Assembly (NCBI GenBank): GCA_964235945.1
Contig: CAXSDV010000005.1
Coordinates: 31,948-95,947 of the forward strand
Reading direction: 5' to 3'
DNA: 64,000 bases
Source of the DNA: JASLDZ01 sp964235945
GTDB lineage: Bacteria; Pseudomonadota; Alphaproteobacteria; Caulobacterales; Caulobacteraceae
In this document: in pieces, positions 8,612 to 16,661 of the stretch
How positions within the stretch are numbered: position 1 is the first letter of the stretch
How the letters are laid out: each line of letters begins with the position of its first letter
Made by a program: the position numbers and the translations under genes
Notes under the pieces: model-generated
Databases searched by the model: none
What the model saw: only the letters and a program-made list of their open reading frames with translations
Told to the model about the DNA's origin: nothing

Positions 8612-9487
8612 GTGACCCCCTCTCCCCGCCCGCGCCGCTCGGCGCTCTACCTGCCCGCCTCCAACCCGCGGGCGCTCGCCAAGGCGCGCACGCTGAACTG
8701 CGATGCGGTGATCTTGGACCTGGAGGACGCGGTCGCGCCCGAGGCCAAAGCGGTCGCGCGCGCCGCCGCGGTGGAGGCCGTCGGCGAGGGCGGCTGGGGC
8801 CGGCGGGAGGTCGTGGTCCGCGTCAACGCGCTGGACACCCCCTGGGGGGCCGAAGACCTCGCCGCCGTCGTCGCCGCCACGCCGGACGTGGTGCTCGTCC
8901 CCAAGGTGGAGACCGTCGCGGACCTGGCGCGCTACGAACTTCGCCTGGCCGACGCGCCCGCCCAGGTCGCCCTCTGGGCCATGGTGGAGACGGGCCGCAG
9001 CCTGTTCGCCCTGGCCGACCTCGCCGCCGCCGCCGCCGGCACGCGCTTGGCGGGCCTCGTGCTGGGCGCCAACGACCTCGCCAAGGAGCTCGGCTGGCGT
9101 GCGACCCCCGGCCGCCAGCCGTTCCACTGGGCGCTGTCGGCCACGACGGCGGCGGCCCGCACGGCGGGGCTGGTGGCGCTGGACGGCGTGTACAACGCGC
9201 TGGACGACGCGGAGGGGCTGGAGGCGGAATGCCGCCAGGGCGCGGACTGGGGGTTCGACGGCAAGACCCTGATCCACCCCGACCAGGTCGCGCCCTGCAA
9301 CCGCGCTTTCAGCCCGTCGGACGCCGAACTCGCGCACGCGAACGCGGTGATCTCCGCCTTCGCCCGGCCCGAGAACGCCGGCAGGGGCGCGATCCGCGTC
9401 GACGGGCGCATGGCCGAGCGCCTCCACCTGCGCCAGGCGCAGGCGACGCTGGCCCGCGCCGGGGAGGTCGGAAACGCTTCGGCCTAG
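8612..9487 (+). CDS. HpcH/HpaI aldolase family protein, CitE-like acyl-CoA lyase or thioesterase
   Basis: 291 residues of a CitE-like TIM barrel. Visible motifs are RSALYLPASNPRALAKAR, CDAVILDLEDAV (metal and substrate site), VLVPKVET, LGANDLAKELG and the C-terminal GFDGKTLIHPDQV. Relatives include the citrate lyase beta subunit, malyl-CoA or citramalyl-CoA lyase and (3S)-malyl-CoA thioesterase, cleaving or hydrolysing acyl-CoA substrates with Mg2+. No other citrate lyase subunits are near, so a free-standing CoA ester enzyme is more likely. Exact substrate is not predictable. GTG start. Confidence 0.88.
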   Translation: MTPSPRPRRSALYLPASNPRALAKARTLNCDAVILDLEDAVAPEAKAVARAAAVEAVGEGGWGRREVVVRVNALDTPWGAEDLAAVVAATPDVVLVPKVETVADLARYELRLADAPAQVALWAMVETGRSLFALADLAAAAAGTRLAGLVLGANDLAKELGWRATPGRQPFHWALSATTAAARTAGLVALDGVYNALDDAEGLEAECRQGADWGFDGKTLIHPDQVAPCNRAFSPSDAELAHANAVISAFARPENAGRGAIRVDGRMAERLHLRQAQATLARAGEVGNASA

Positions 9488-9510
9488 ACCCGACCGGCGC
9501 GCCCGCCTGC

Positions 9511-9900
9511 TCAGGACATTTCACCCACCTCGGCCTGGCCGAGCTTCTGGCGCACCTTGACCGCCACCGCCCAGGCGGTCTTCAACCGGTTGGCGCGGTG
9601 GGCGACGAAGCGGGCGCGGACGGCGCGGAACGCGTCGGCCTGAGCGGGGAAGGCCAGGGCCAGCGCCTCCAACTGGGCGACGTGCAGGTCGTGGTAGAAC
9701 GGGCTCGCGACGTCCCCCGCCAGGTCGTAGAGCGACCAATAGCCCGTGTCGAAGCGCGGCAGGGCGCGCGCCAGGTCGGCCGCCAGCCGCTCGGCCGTCG
9801 CCATCACCGTCGCGTCGCCGGTGAGCAGGGCGTAGTCGCGCACGCCCATCAGGGCGAACATCCAGCCGTTGAGCACGCCGCGCATGGCCTCGCCGGGAAT
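9511..9900 (-). pseudogene. D-glucuronyl C5-epimerase C-terminal domain, 5' truncated
   Basis: The minus-strand frame from about 9900 to the stop encodes about 129 residues resembling the C-terminal domain of D-glucuronyl C5-epimerase: VLNGWMFALMGVRDYALLTG, then RFDTGYWSLYDL and SPFYHDLHVAQLEAL. This (alpha/alpha) barrel part epimerises uronic acids in polysaccharides. Full proteins are 300 residues or more, so the N-terminal half is missing. The reading frame stays family-like to about 9897 and then meets, head to head, the 5' end of another truncated gene. A local ATG at 9885 exists but is unlikely to be the native start. Confidence 0.65.
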
Positions 9901-11225
9901 ACATGGACGCGCTGGACAGGAAGCCCCTGGCCTTCGACGTCGGCACCCAACTCGCCCACGGCCCGCTGCGCGCCTACGTCATGGGAGAGCGCGGCGCCAT
10001 GAACGAGCCCGCCACGCCCGAGGACATCGCCGAGATGGCGCGGCTGGTGACCGAGGCGCAGGCCTGCGGGTCGCTGGGCTTCTCCTCCTCGCGCACGGTG
10101 ATCCACCGCGCCATGGACGGCGAACCCGTGCCCGGCACCTTCGCCGCCCGCGAGGAGATCGACGCCCTGGCCCGCGCCGTGGGCGAGAGCGGCCGCGGCG
10201 TGCTGGAGATGGCCCCCGCGGGCCTCCTGGGCGAAGATCTCGTGGCCCCGCCCATCGAGCTCGCCTGGATGAACGAGATCTCCGCCAAGACCGGCGTGCC
10301 CGTCACCTTCCTGTGCGGCCAGAACCACGTCCAGCCCCAGTGGTGGCGCGAGCAGCTGGCCGAGTGCGAGCGCCACCGCTCCAACCGCGCCCACGTCATG
10401 CCGCAGATGTTCTGCCGCGCCATCGGCATCATGGTGTGCCTGGAGAACAAGGAGCACCCGTTCATCCACTCGGAGACGTGGAAGTCGCTGGAACACCTGC
10501 CCTTCAACGAGCGGGTGCGCCGCCTGACGCAGGACGGGGCGCTCAAGCGTAAGATGGCGCTGGAGGGCGTGAACGACGTGCTGGGCGGTTCCAGCGGCTT
10601 CGGCCAGTGGGGCGGCACCTACGCGCTGGGCACGCCGGCCGACTACGAGCCCGATCCCAAGTCGAGCCTGCGCGCCCGCGCCAAGCGCGAGAACCGCGAC
10701 CCGCGCGAGGTGGCGCTGGACGTCATGCTGGAGGACGGCGGCCACGGCTTCCTGCACCGCCCGGTGATGGGCTACGCCGACGGCGACCTGAACCCCACCT
10801 ACGAGATGCTCAAGAGCCCCGGCACCATCCCCGGCGCGGCGGACGGCGGGGCCCACGTGGCCCACATCTGCGACGCCAGCGCCCCGACGTTCATGCTCAC
10901 CTACTGGGTGCGCGACCGCAAACGCGGCCCGCGCCTGTCGCTGGAGCACATCGTCAAGAAGCAGACGGCCGACACCGCGCGCTTCTACGGGCTGCACGAC
11001 CGCGGCCAGCTGAAAGCCGGCATGAAGGCCGACATCAACGTGATCGACTTCGAGAACCTCTGCTCGGAGCGTCTCGAACTGGTGCACGACCTGCCCTCGG
11101 GCGCGCACCGGCTGATGCAGAAGGCGCGCGGCTACGAGGCGACCTTCGTGGCCGGGGAGGTGATCCACGCGCGCGGCGAGGACACGGGGGCCCGCCCGGG
11201 CCACCTGATCCGCGCGGGCCGCTGA
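9897..11225 (+). pseudogene. N-acyl-D-amino-acid deacylase/D-aminoacylase family amidohydrolase, 5' truncated
   Basis: About 442 residues remain of a protein that is normally some 500-570. Recognisable parts are EYMDALDRKP...VGTQLAHGPLRAYVMGERG, LGFSSSRTVIHR, VTFLCGQNH, PGAADGGAHVAHICDAS (the metal-site aspartate region) and the C-terminal beta-sandwich RGQLKAGMKADINVIDF. The N-terminal part, with the first zinc-binding His-x-His motif, is absent. The open frame begins at about 9897 and the first ATG is 9903, directly against the truncated epimerase on the other strand. The family deacylates N-acyl-D-amino acids. As it stands it could not form the full metal site. Confidence 0.82.
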
Positions 11226-11234
11226 GGCGGGACG

Positions 11235-12002
11235 TCAGCCGGCGGGGGGCTTGAGCACGCGGCAGGCGTGGTCAAGCACCTCCTCGCCGTGGCCGGCGTC
11301 CTTGGTGCGGGCGTCGGCCCGGTCGGCGAGCAGGAAGAAGCCGGGGCCGTCGGGTAAACGGGCCCCGATCAGCGCGAGGGTCCAGACGCCCATGTCGGCC
11401 CGCGCTCCCGGCACGCCCTCGGCCAGGAGGCGGAACGGGTCGACCGTGAGGTCCTCGCCGCGGACCAGTCGCACGCGGTAGCGACGCCAGCGCACGCCGC
11501 CCCACGGCCGCCACCGGCGCGAGAAGGCGGACGCGTCCGCCGCCAGCCGGTCGCGCACGCCCGCGTCCACGCAGTCGATGTGGATGTGGAGCTGGGCCTG
11601 GCTGCGGCCCACCACCGAGTTGATCGCCAGCCCCACGTCCTCGCGCGGCACCGGCCTGCCCGCGCGCGCCTCCAGCCGGGACCGGGCGGCCCAGGCCGCC
11701 CGCCAGTAGTTCGGCGCGCCCGGCCGCAGCAGCTCGGGGCTCTCGATCCCCGCCACCCGCACGGTGGGCGTCAGCAGGATCTGGGTGGGGTCGCCCAGGT
11801 CGGGCACCACCGCCACGCCCTGCTCCAGGTCGACGGCGAGGCATGGCGCGGGCAGGCCCAGGAGCTTCATGTCGGGCACGCACAGGTCGTGCACCACGCG
11901 CCACAGAGCGTTGGGGTGCGCCGCCCGCGCCGGGCCGCCGACGCCGAGCAAGGCCAGGGCGGCCGCGAGGCCGAAGGCGGAGCGAAGGCCTTTAGTAAGC
12001 AT
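11235..12002 (-). CDS. cdh: CDP-diacylglycerol pyrophosphatase
   Basis: 255 residues with an N-terminal signal or anchor segment (AFGLAAALALLGVGGPARA). The family hydrolyses CDP-diacylglycerol to CMP and phosphatidic acid at the membrane. Diagnostic stretches are ALWRVVHDLCVPDM, GVAVVPDLGDPTQILLTPT, ESPELLRPGAPNYWRAAW, and the HIT-like NSVVGRSQAQLHIHIDCV with its paired histidines. Convergent with the truncated deacylase (9 bp apart) and divergent from the VanZ-like gene. The family is best known from enterobacteria. Start ATG at 12002. Confidence 0.85.
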   Translation of the reverse strand: MLTKGLRSAFGLAAALALLGVGGPARAAHPNALWRVVHDLCVPDMKLLGLPAPCLAVDLEQGVAVVPDLGDPTQILLTPTVRVAGIESPELLRPGAPNYWRAAWAARSRLEARAGRPVPREDVGLAINSVVGRSQAQLHIHIDCVDAGVRDRLAADASAFSRRWRPWGGVRWRRYRVRLVRGEDLTVDPFRLLAEGVPGARADMGVWTLALIGARLPDGPGFFLLADRADARTKDAGHGEEVLDHACRVLKPPAG

Positions 12003-12045
12003 GAAGGTACAACCCGCCTTCAGCCGGGCCGCCTATGGGTGGGCC

Positions 12046-12519
12046 ATGCGTACGCGACACCTTCTGCTCCTCACCCGTCTCGGACTCGCGGTCGCGGTGG
12101 CGGCGGCCTGCGCCCTGCTGTTCGGACCCTACCAGGGGATCGAGGGGCGGGTGTTCCTGTCGGACAAGGAAGCGCACGTGGTCGGCTTCTACGGACTGTC
12201 CGGCCTCGTCTTCCTGGCCTTCCCGCGCTCGCGGCGGGGCGAACTCAGCCTGGCCCTGCTGGTGCTGGCGGCGGGAAGCGAGATCGTCCAGGGATTCGTC
12301 GGGCGCGACGCCGACCTGAAGGACGTCGCCGCCGACGCCTTCGGGGTGATCGCGGTCAACGCGCCCTCCTGGGCCGAGCGCGTGCGCGGCCTCTGCCGCA
12401 CGCCGCCGAACACTCCGCTCCTGCAGGCGTGGCGGGCGATGGACCGCCGCCGCGCCCGCGGGACGGCGCCCGCCCCGCGCGAAACGGGCCGCCTCCACGC
12501 CGGTCGCCGGACGGCCTGA
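12046..12519 (+). CDS. VanZ-like family membrane protein
   Basis: 157 residues with about three to four hydrophobic helices (LAVAVAAACALLFGP, VVGFYGLSGLVFLAFP, ELSLALLVLAAGSEIVQGFV). The helix pattern with E-x-x-Q (SEIVQGFVG) followed by an R-D-A-D-x-x-D motif (GRDADLKDVAADAFG) is that of VanZ-like proteins, whose function outside glycopeptide resistance is unknown. The C-terminal 45 residues are a basic cytoplasmic tail. ATG 12046 is chosen; an upstream in-frame ATG at 12001 overlaps the divergent cdh start. Confidence 0.75.
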   Translation: MRTRHLLLLTRLGLAVAVAAACALLFGPYQGIEGRVFLSDKEAHVVGFYGLSGLVFLAFPRSRRGELSLALLVLAAGSEIVQGFVGRDADLKDVAADAFGVIAVNAPSWAERVRGLCRTPPNTPLLQAWRAMDRRRARGTAPAPRETGRLHAGRRTA

Positions 12520-12543
12520 CCGCCCCACGCCGGAACGGCCGCG

Positions 12544-13848
12544 TCAGGCGCGGCCGATGGAGGTGTAGGTGAAGCCGCGACGGCGCATGTCGTCGGGCCG
12601 GTAGACGTTGCGCAGGTCCACCACGATTGGGCGCGCCATCATCGACTTCATGCGGTCGAGGTCCAGCGCGCGGAAGGGGTCCCACTCGGTGATGATCACC
12701 ACCGCGTCGGCGCCGTCCACCGCTTCGTAGGGACCGGGGCGGAAGTCGACGCCCGGCAGCATGTGGCGCGCCTCGTCCATGCCCTCGGGGTCGTAGGCCT
12801 GCACCTTGGCGCCCGCCGCCTGCAGGGCGGGCACGATGTCCAGGCTCGGCGCGTCGCGCATGTCGTCGGTGTTGGGCTTGAAGGTGAGGCCCAGCACCGC
12901 GATCGTCTTGCCCTCCAGCCCGCCGTCCACCGCGTGCGACACCCGCTCGGCCATGGCCTTCTTGCGCGCCGCGTTCACCGCCACCGTGGTCTCCACGAGC
13001 TTGACGGGCGCGCCCGCGTCGGCGGCGGTGCGCACCAGGGCCAGCGTGTCCTTGGGGAAGCAGGAGCCGCCGTAGCCCGGCCCCGCATGGAGGAACTTGG
13101 AGCCGATCCGGTTGTCGAGCCCCATGCCCCGCGCGACCTGCTGCACGTCGGCCCCGACCTTCTCGCAGAGGTCGGCGAGCTCGTTGATGTAGGTGATCTT
13201 GACCGCCAGGAAGGCGTTGGCGGCATACTTGATCAGTTCGGAGGTGCGCCGGCCGGTGAACAGAAGCGGGCTCTCGTTCAGGTTCAGCGGGCGGTAGAGT
13301 TCGCGCATCACCTCGCGGGCGCGCTCGTCCTCGGCGCCCACCACCACGCGGTCGGGCCGCTTGAAGTCGCCGATGGCCGCGCCCTCGCGCAGGAACTCGG
13401 GGTTGGACACCACCGCCACGTCCGCGTCCGGCGCGGTGCGGCGCATGATGGCCTCCACCTCGTCGCCGGTGCCCACGGGCACGGTGGACTTGGTGACCAC
13501 CACGGTGAAGCCTTTGACGTAGCCCGCCACCTCCTCGGCCGCGGCGTAGACGTAGGACAGGTCGGCATGGCCGTCGCCGCGGCGCGAGGGCGTGCCCACC
13601 GCGATGAACACCGCGTCCGCCTCCGAAACCGCCTCGGCCGCGTCCGTGGTGAAGAACAGCCGCCCGGCGCGCACGTTCTCGGCGACCAGGCTTTCCAGCC
13701 CGGGCTCGTAGATCGGCATCTCGCCGCGGTGCAGGCGCTCGATCTTACCCGCGTCCTTGTCGATGCAGGTGACCACGTGGCCGAAGTCGGCGAAGCAGGC
13801 GCCCGAGACCAGGCCCACATAGCCCGTACCGATCATCGCCACGCGCAT
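12544..13848 (-). CDS. ugd: UDP-glucose 6-dehydrogenase
   Basis: 434 residues, normal length. It oxidises UDP-glucose twice with NAD+ to UDP-glucuronate, the precursor for uronic-acid polysaccharides. The Rossmann N-terminus MRVAMIGTGYVGLVSGACFA, PIYEPGLESLV, STVPVGTGDEV, and the catalytic cysteine in GGSCFPKDTLAL (about residue 260) are all present; the C-terminal UDP-binding domain has LGLTFKPNTDDMRDAPS. It is alone, although the asnB/glycosyltransferase pair at 37-39.7 kb and the uronyl-epimerase remnant at 9.5 kb are possible consumers of uronic acid sugars in the same genome. Confidence 0.96.
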   Translation of the reverse strand: MRVAMIGTGYVGLVSGACFADFGHVVTCIDKDAGKIERLHRGEMPIYEPGLESLVAENVRAGRLFFTTDAAEAVSEADAVFIAVGTPSRRGDGHADLSYVYAAAEEVAGYVKGFTVVVTKSTVPVGTGDEVEAIMRRTAPDADVAVVSNPEFLREGAAIGDFKRPDRVVVGAEDERAREVMRELYRPLNLNESPLLFTGRRTSELIKYAANAFLAVKITYINELADLCEKVGADVQQVARGMGLDNRIGSKFLHAGPGYGGSCFPKDTLALVRTAADAGAPVKLVETTVAVNAARKKAMAERVSHAVDGGLEGKTIAVLGLTFKPNTDDMRDAPSLDIVPALQAAGAKVQAYDPEGMDEARHMLPGVDFRPGPYEAVDGADAVVIITEWDPFRALDLDRMKSMMARPIVVDLRNVYRPDDMRRRGFTYTSIGRA

Positions 13849-14022
13849 GTGGTCCGCTCCCCGTTGCGCCGCGGCGCCGCCCCGCGGCGAAGGTCGGCCG
13901 CGCGCGCCGATTAGCCCGACCGTCCCGCGGTGTCGACCGCCCTCGCCTCCCAGGCGTGCGCCCTATGGACGAAGCCGCGCCGGCGCGCGAGCTTGGGCGT
14001 CCCCATCTTTCTCGGACACCCG

Positions 14023-16308
14023 ATGACGCGCACCCTGGCCGCCGCCCTGCTCGCCGCCTCCGTCCTCGCCGGCCCGGCCCCAGGCTCGGCGCTGGCCGAA
14101 GTCCTGACTCCCGAGCGGACCTTCGCCGCGCCCGACCTGTCGGGCCCCACCGCCCGCGGCGTGCAGTTCTCGCCGGACGGCCGCCTCGTGACCTTCCTGC
14201 GCGCCAAGCCGGAGGACCGCACCACCCTGGACCTGTGGGCCGTGCCCACCGCCGGCGGCGAGCCCCATCGCCTCGTGGACGCGCGCACCCTGGAGCCCAA
14301 GGACGCGCGCCTGTCGGAGGCCGAGCAGAGCCGCCGCGAGCGCCAGCGCATCTCCAACCAGGGCGTGGTGGACTACACCTGGGACGAGCAGGGCCGCTCC
14401 ATCCTCGTGCCGCTGAACGGCGACCTGTACCTCGCGGACGCCGGCTCCGGCGCGGTGCGGCGGCTGACCCGGACGCCCGGCGACGAGACGGACAGCCGTT
14501 TCAGCCCCAAGGGGACCTGGATCTCCTTCGTGCGCGACGGGGTGCTCTACGCCCAGCCGGCGGCGGGCGGGCCCGAGCGGGCGATCAGCCCGCCCAGCCG
14601 CGACGCCCTGTCCTGGGGCGTGGCGGAGTTCGTCGCCCAGGAGGAGATGGACCGCTACACCGGCTACTGGTGGAGCGCCGACGACCGCCACATCGCCTAC
14701 ACCCGCGTGGACGAGACCGGCGTCGACGTGGTGCCCCGCGTGGACATCGGGGCCGAAGGCTCCACCGTGGTGCGCCAGCGCTACCCGCGCGCGGGGCGGC
14801 CCAACGCGCGGGTCGAGCTCTACGTCGGTGCGGTGGACGGCGGCGCGCCCGTCAAGGTGGACCTGGGCGCGAACGCGGACATCTACCTCGCCCGGGTGAA
14901 CTGGTCGGCGGACGGGCGCACGCTCTACATCCAGCGCGAGGCCAGGAACCAGCAGGCGCTGGACCTGCTGATGGTGGACCCGGCCACGGGCGCCTCGCGC
15001 GTGATCGTCCGGGAGCGGCAGACGCCCTGGATCGACCTGAACGACAACTTCACCGCGCTGAAGGACGGGACCTTCCTGTGGGGGTCGGAGCGCACGGGCT
15101 TCAACCACCTCTACCTCTACTCGCGCGAGGGAGAGCTGATCCACGCGGTGACGGGCGGCGACTGGCCCGTCAGCGGCGCGGCCAGCGGCGCGGGCGCGCA
15201 CGCGCCGGGGGTGGCGGCGGTCGATGAGAAGCGGGGGCTCGTCTACTTCACCGCATCGCGCGAGACGCCGACGGAGAAGCACCTCTACGTGGTGAGCTAC
15301 AAGGCGCCCGCCGAGCCGCGGCGGATCACGGCGGGCCACGGCTGGTGGTCGGCCTCGGTGAGCCGCGACGCCAAAACCTTCGTGGGCGGCTACACCGATC
15401 CGACCACCCCGCCGCAGACCGCGCTCTACGACATCTCGGGCAAGCGCCTGCGCTGGATCGAGGAGAACCGGCTGGGGCCGGGCCACCCCTACGCGCCCTA
15501 CCTCGACCACCGACCGACCGCCGAGTACGGGACCATCCCCGCCGACGACGGCACGCCGCTGCAGTACGTGGTCCGCAAGCCCGCGGGCTTCGACCCCGCC
15601 AAGCGCTATCCGGTGATCGTGCAGGTCTACGGCGGTCCGGACGTGCAGGAGGTGACGCGCACCTGGGCTCCCGCCACCGACCAATTGTTGACGCAGGCGG
15701 GCTACGTGCTGTTTCAGCTCGACAACCGGGGCTCGTCCAACCGCGGGGTCAGGTTCGAGGGGGCGATCTACGGCCGCCTGGGCTCCGTGGAGGTGAAGGA
15801 CCAGCTGGCGGGGGTGGACTGGCTCAAGCGCCAACCCTTCGTCGACCCCGCGCGCATCGGCGTGATGGGCTGGTCCTACGGCGGCTACATGACCTTGCGC
15901 CTGCTCACCGAGCCCGGCTCGCCCTTCGCCGCGGGAGCGGCGGGCGGGCCGCCCAGCGACTGGCGGCTGTACGACACCCACTACACCGAGCGGTTCATGG
16001 GCGACCCGAACACCCGAGCCGCCGCCTACGACGCTTCGGCCGTGATCCCGAGGCTGAAGAACCTGCACGGGCGGCTTCTGCTCATGCACGGCATGGCCGA
16101 CGACAACGTCGTGTTCGAGAACTCCACCCGAACCATGGCCAAGCTGCAGGAGCTGGGCACCCCGTTCGACCTGATGCTGTTCCCCGGCCAGCGGCACGGC
16201 ATCCGCGGACCCGAGCGCCAGCTCCAGCAGTGGCGCACCTACCTCGCCTTCTTCGCCCGCACCCTGGGTCGAACCGCGTCCGTTTCTACAGCATCGTCAA
16301 CGAATTGA
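14023..16308 (+). CDS. Exported S9 family (DPP IV-type) serine peptidase
   Basis: 761 residues with a signal peptide (MTRTLAAALLAASVLAGPAP...ALA). An N-terminal eight-bladed propeller (about 40-500, repeated FSPDG/WSADGRT blades, with EMDRYTGYWWSADDRHIAYTR holding the substrate-amine glutamates) precedes an alpha/beta hydrolase domain with Ser in GWSYGG (about 615), Asp in HGMADDNV (about 692) and His in GQRHGI (about 724). Such enzymes remove N-terminal X-Pro or X-Ala dipeptides in the periplasm. The start is chosen at the signal peptide; 31 in-frame codons upstream look untranslated. It is convergent with an M13 peptidase across 350 bp. Confidence 0.94.
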   Translation: MTRTLAAALLAASVLAGPAPGSALAEVLTPERTFAAPDLSGPTARGVQFSPDGRLVTFLRAKPEDRTTLDLWAVPTAGGEPHRLVDARTLEPKDARLSEAEQSRRERQRISNQGVVDYTWDEQGRSILVPLNGDLYLADAGSGAVRRLTRTPGDETDSRFSPKGTWISFVRDGVLYAQPAAGGPERAISPPSRDALSWGVAEFVAQEEMDRYTGYWWSADDRHIAYTRVDETGVDVVPRVDIGAEGSTVVRQRYPRAGRPNARVELYVGAVDGGAPVKVDLGANADIYLARVNWSADGRTLYIQREARNQQALDLLMVDPATGASRVIVRERQTPWIDLNDNFTALKDGTFLWGSERTGFNHLYLYSREGELIHAVTGGDWPVSGAASGAGAHAPGVAAVDEKRGLVYFTASRETPTEKHLYVVSYKAPAEPRRITAGHGWWSASVSRDAKTFVGGYTDPTTPPQTALYDISGKRLRWIEENRLGPGHPYAPYLDHRPTAEYGTIPADDGTPLQYVVRKPAGFDPAKRYPVIVQVYGGPDVQEVTRTWAPATDQLLTQAGYVLFQLDNRGSSNRGVRFEGAIYGRLGSVEVKDQLAGVDWLKRQPFVDPARIGVMGWSYGGYMTLRLLTEPGSPFAAGAAGGPPSDWRLYDTHYTERFMGDPNTRAAAYDASAVIPRLKNLHGRLLLMHGMADDNVVFENSTRTMAKLQELGTPFDLMLFPGQRHGIRGPERQLQQWRTYLAFFARTLGRTASVSTASSTN

Positions 16309-16369
16309 AGATGTGTGGCGGAAATGACAAGCTTCGGGGCGCATTTACAGGCTCGGGCAAATTCGGGCC

Positions 16370-16398
16370 TTGACCGAGCCAGGGATTAGGCGTTTTTA
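16370..16398 (+). promoter_or_regulatory. Candidate sigma-70-like promoter for the intergenic RNA
   Basis: TTGACC at 16370-16375 matches the alphaproteobacterial -35 element. A 17-base spacer leads to the T-rich TTTTTA at 16393-16398, a poor -10 hexamer. The -35 match and spacing are good but the -10 is weak, so this is tentative. Initiation would fall near 16405, just ahead of the structured region. Confidence 0.3.
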
Positions 16399-16404
16399 CG
16401 CCTT

Positions 16405-16523
16405 GTGAGGAGAACGAACGCCGAGACGTTCGAGCCTCCGGCGTTTCGGGGAGGAAACGCCCTCTAGGTTCGTCGAGAACGCCGAGCCCGCCGCGGTCAC
16501 CACCGCGGCGGGTTTCGTGCGTT
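16405..16523 (+). ncRNA. Candidate small RNA in the gap between two peptidase genes
   Basis: The 353 bases between the DPP-IV-type and M13 peptidase stops hold no supported ORF but dense structure. AACGCCG (about 16417-16423) can pair with CGGCGTT (about 16439-16445). The overlapping GGCGTTT can instead pair with AAACGCC just downstream, giving mutually exclusive hairpins. A strong GC hairpin with a short T-rich tail closes the region. A -35-like TTGACC lies about 30 bases upstream. The GGGGAGGAAACGCCCTCTAG segment faintly recalls the alphaproteobacterial alpha-r8/mmgR (suhB) sRNA family, but this is memory of style, not a match I can test. It could also be an extended 3' UTR. Confidence 0.42.
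16487..16516 (+). terminator. Rho-independent terminator-like hairpin
   Basis: An 11-bp perfect stem, 16487-16497 paired with 16502-16512 (CCCGCCGCGGT/ACCGCGGCGGG), has a four-base loop and is followed by TTT, then a second T cluster six bases on. It would end the candidate small RNA or the peptidase transcript. The T-tract is short, as often in GC-rich genomes. Confidence 0.6.
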
Positions 16524-16593
16524 TCGGTGCGGCGACGCGTTTTCGACAGGGTCAGCCAAATCCACGCTGCTGCGGCTTGATCCTGAACGCGCA

Positions 16594-16618
16594 AGGGCGG
16601 CCCCTGCGGGACCGCCCT
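16594..16618. terminator. Hairpin near the 3' end of the M13 peptidase gene
   Basis: AGGGCGG (16594-16600) pairs with CCGCCCT (16612-16618); inside, CCC pairs with GGG around a CTGC loop with one bulged A. It lies 44 bases past the stop of the minus-strand peptidase gene and could terminate it. No T-run follows on either strand. Confidence 0.42.
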
Positions 16619-16661
16619 CACCCCCACATCGATGGTCAGCGGGCGCGGGTGCGCCCTGAAA

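Noticed and set aside
13867..13889. GC hairpin (CGCCGCGG/CCGCGGCG) upstream of ugd
   Set aside because: Eight-base G+C inverted repeats are expected by chance in sequence of this composition; nothing else supports regulation.
13963..16197. A 744-codon minus-strand frame inside the DPP-IV-type peptidase
   Set aside because: Antisense shadow; the plus-strand peptidase has propeller repeats and a full catalytic triad.
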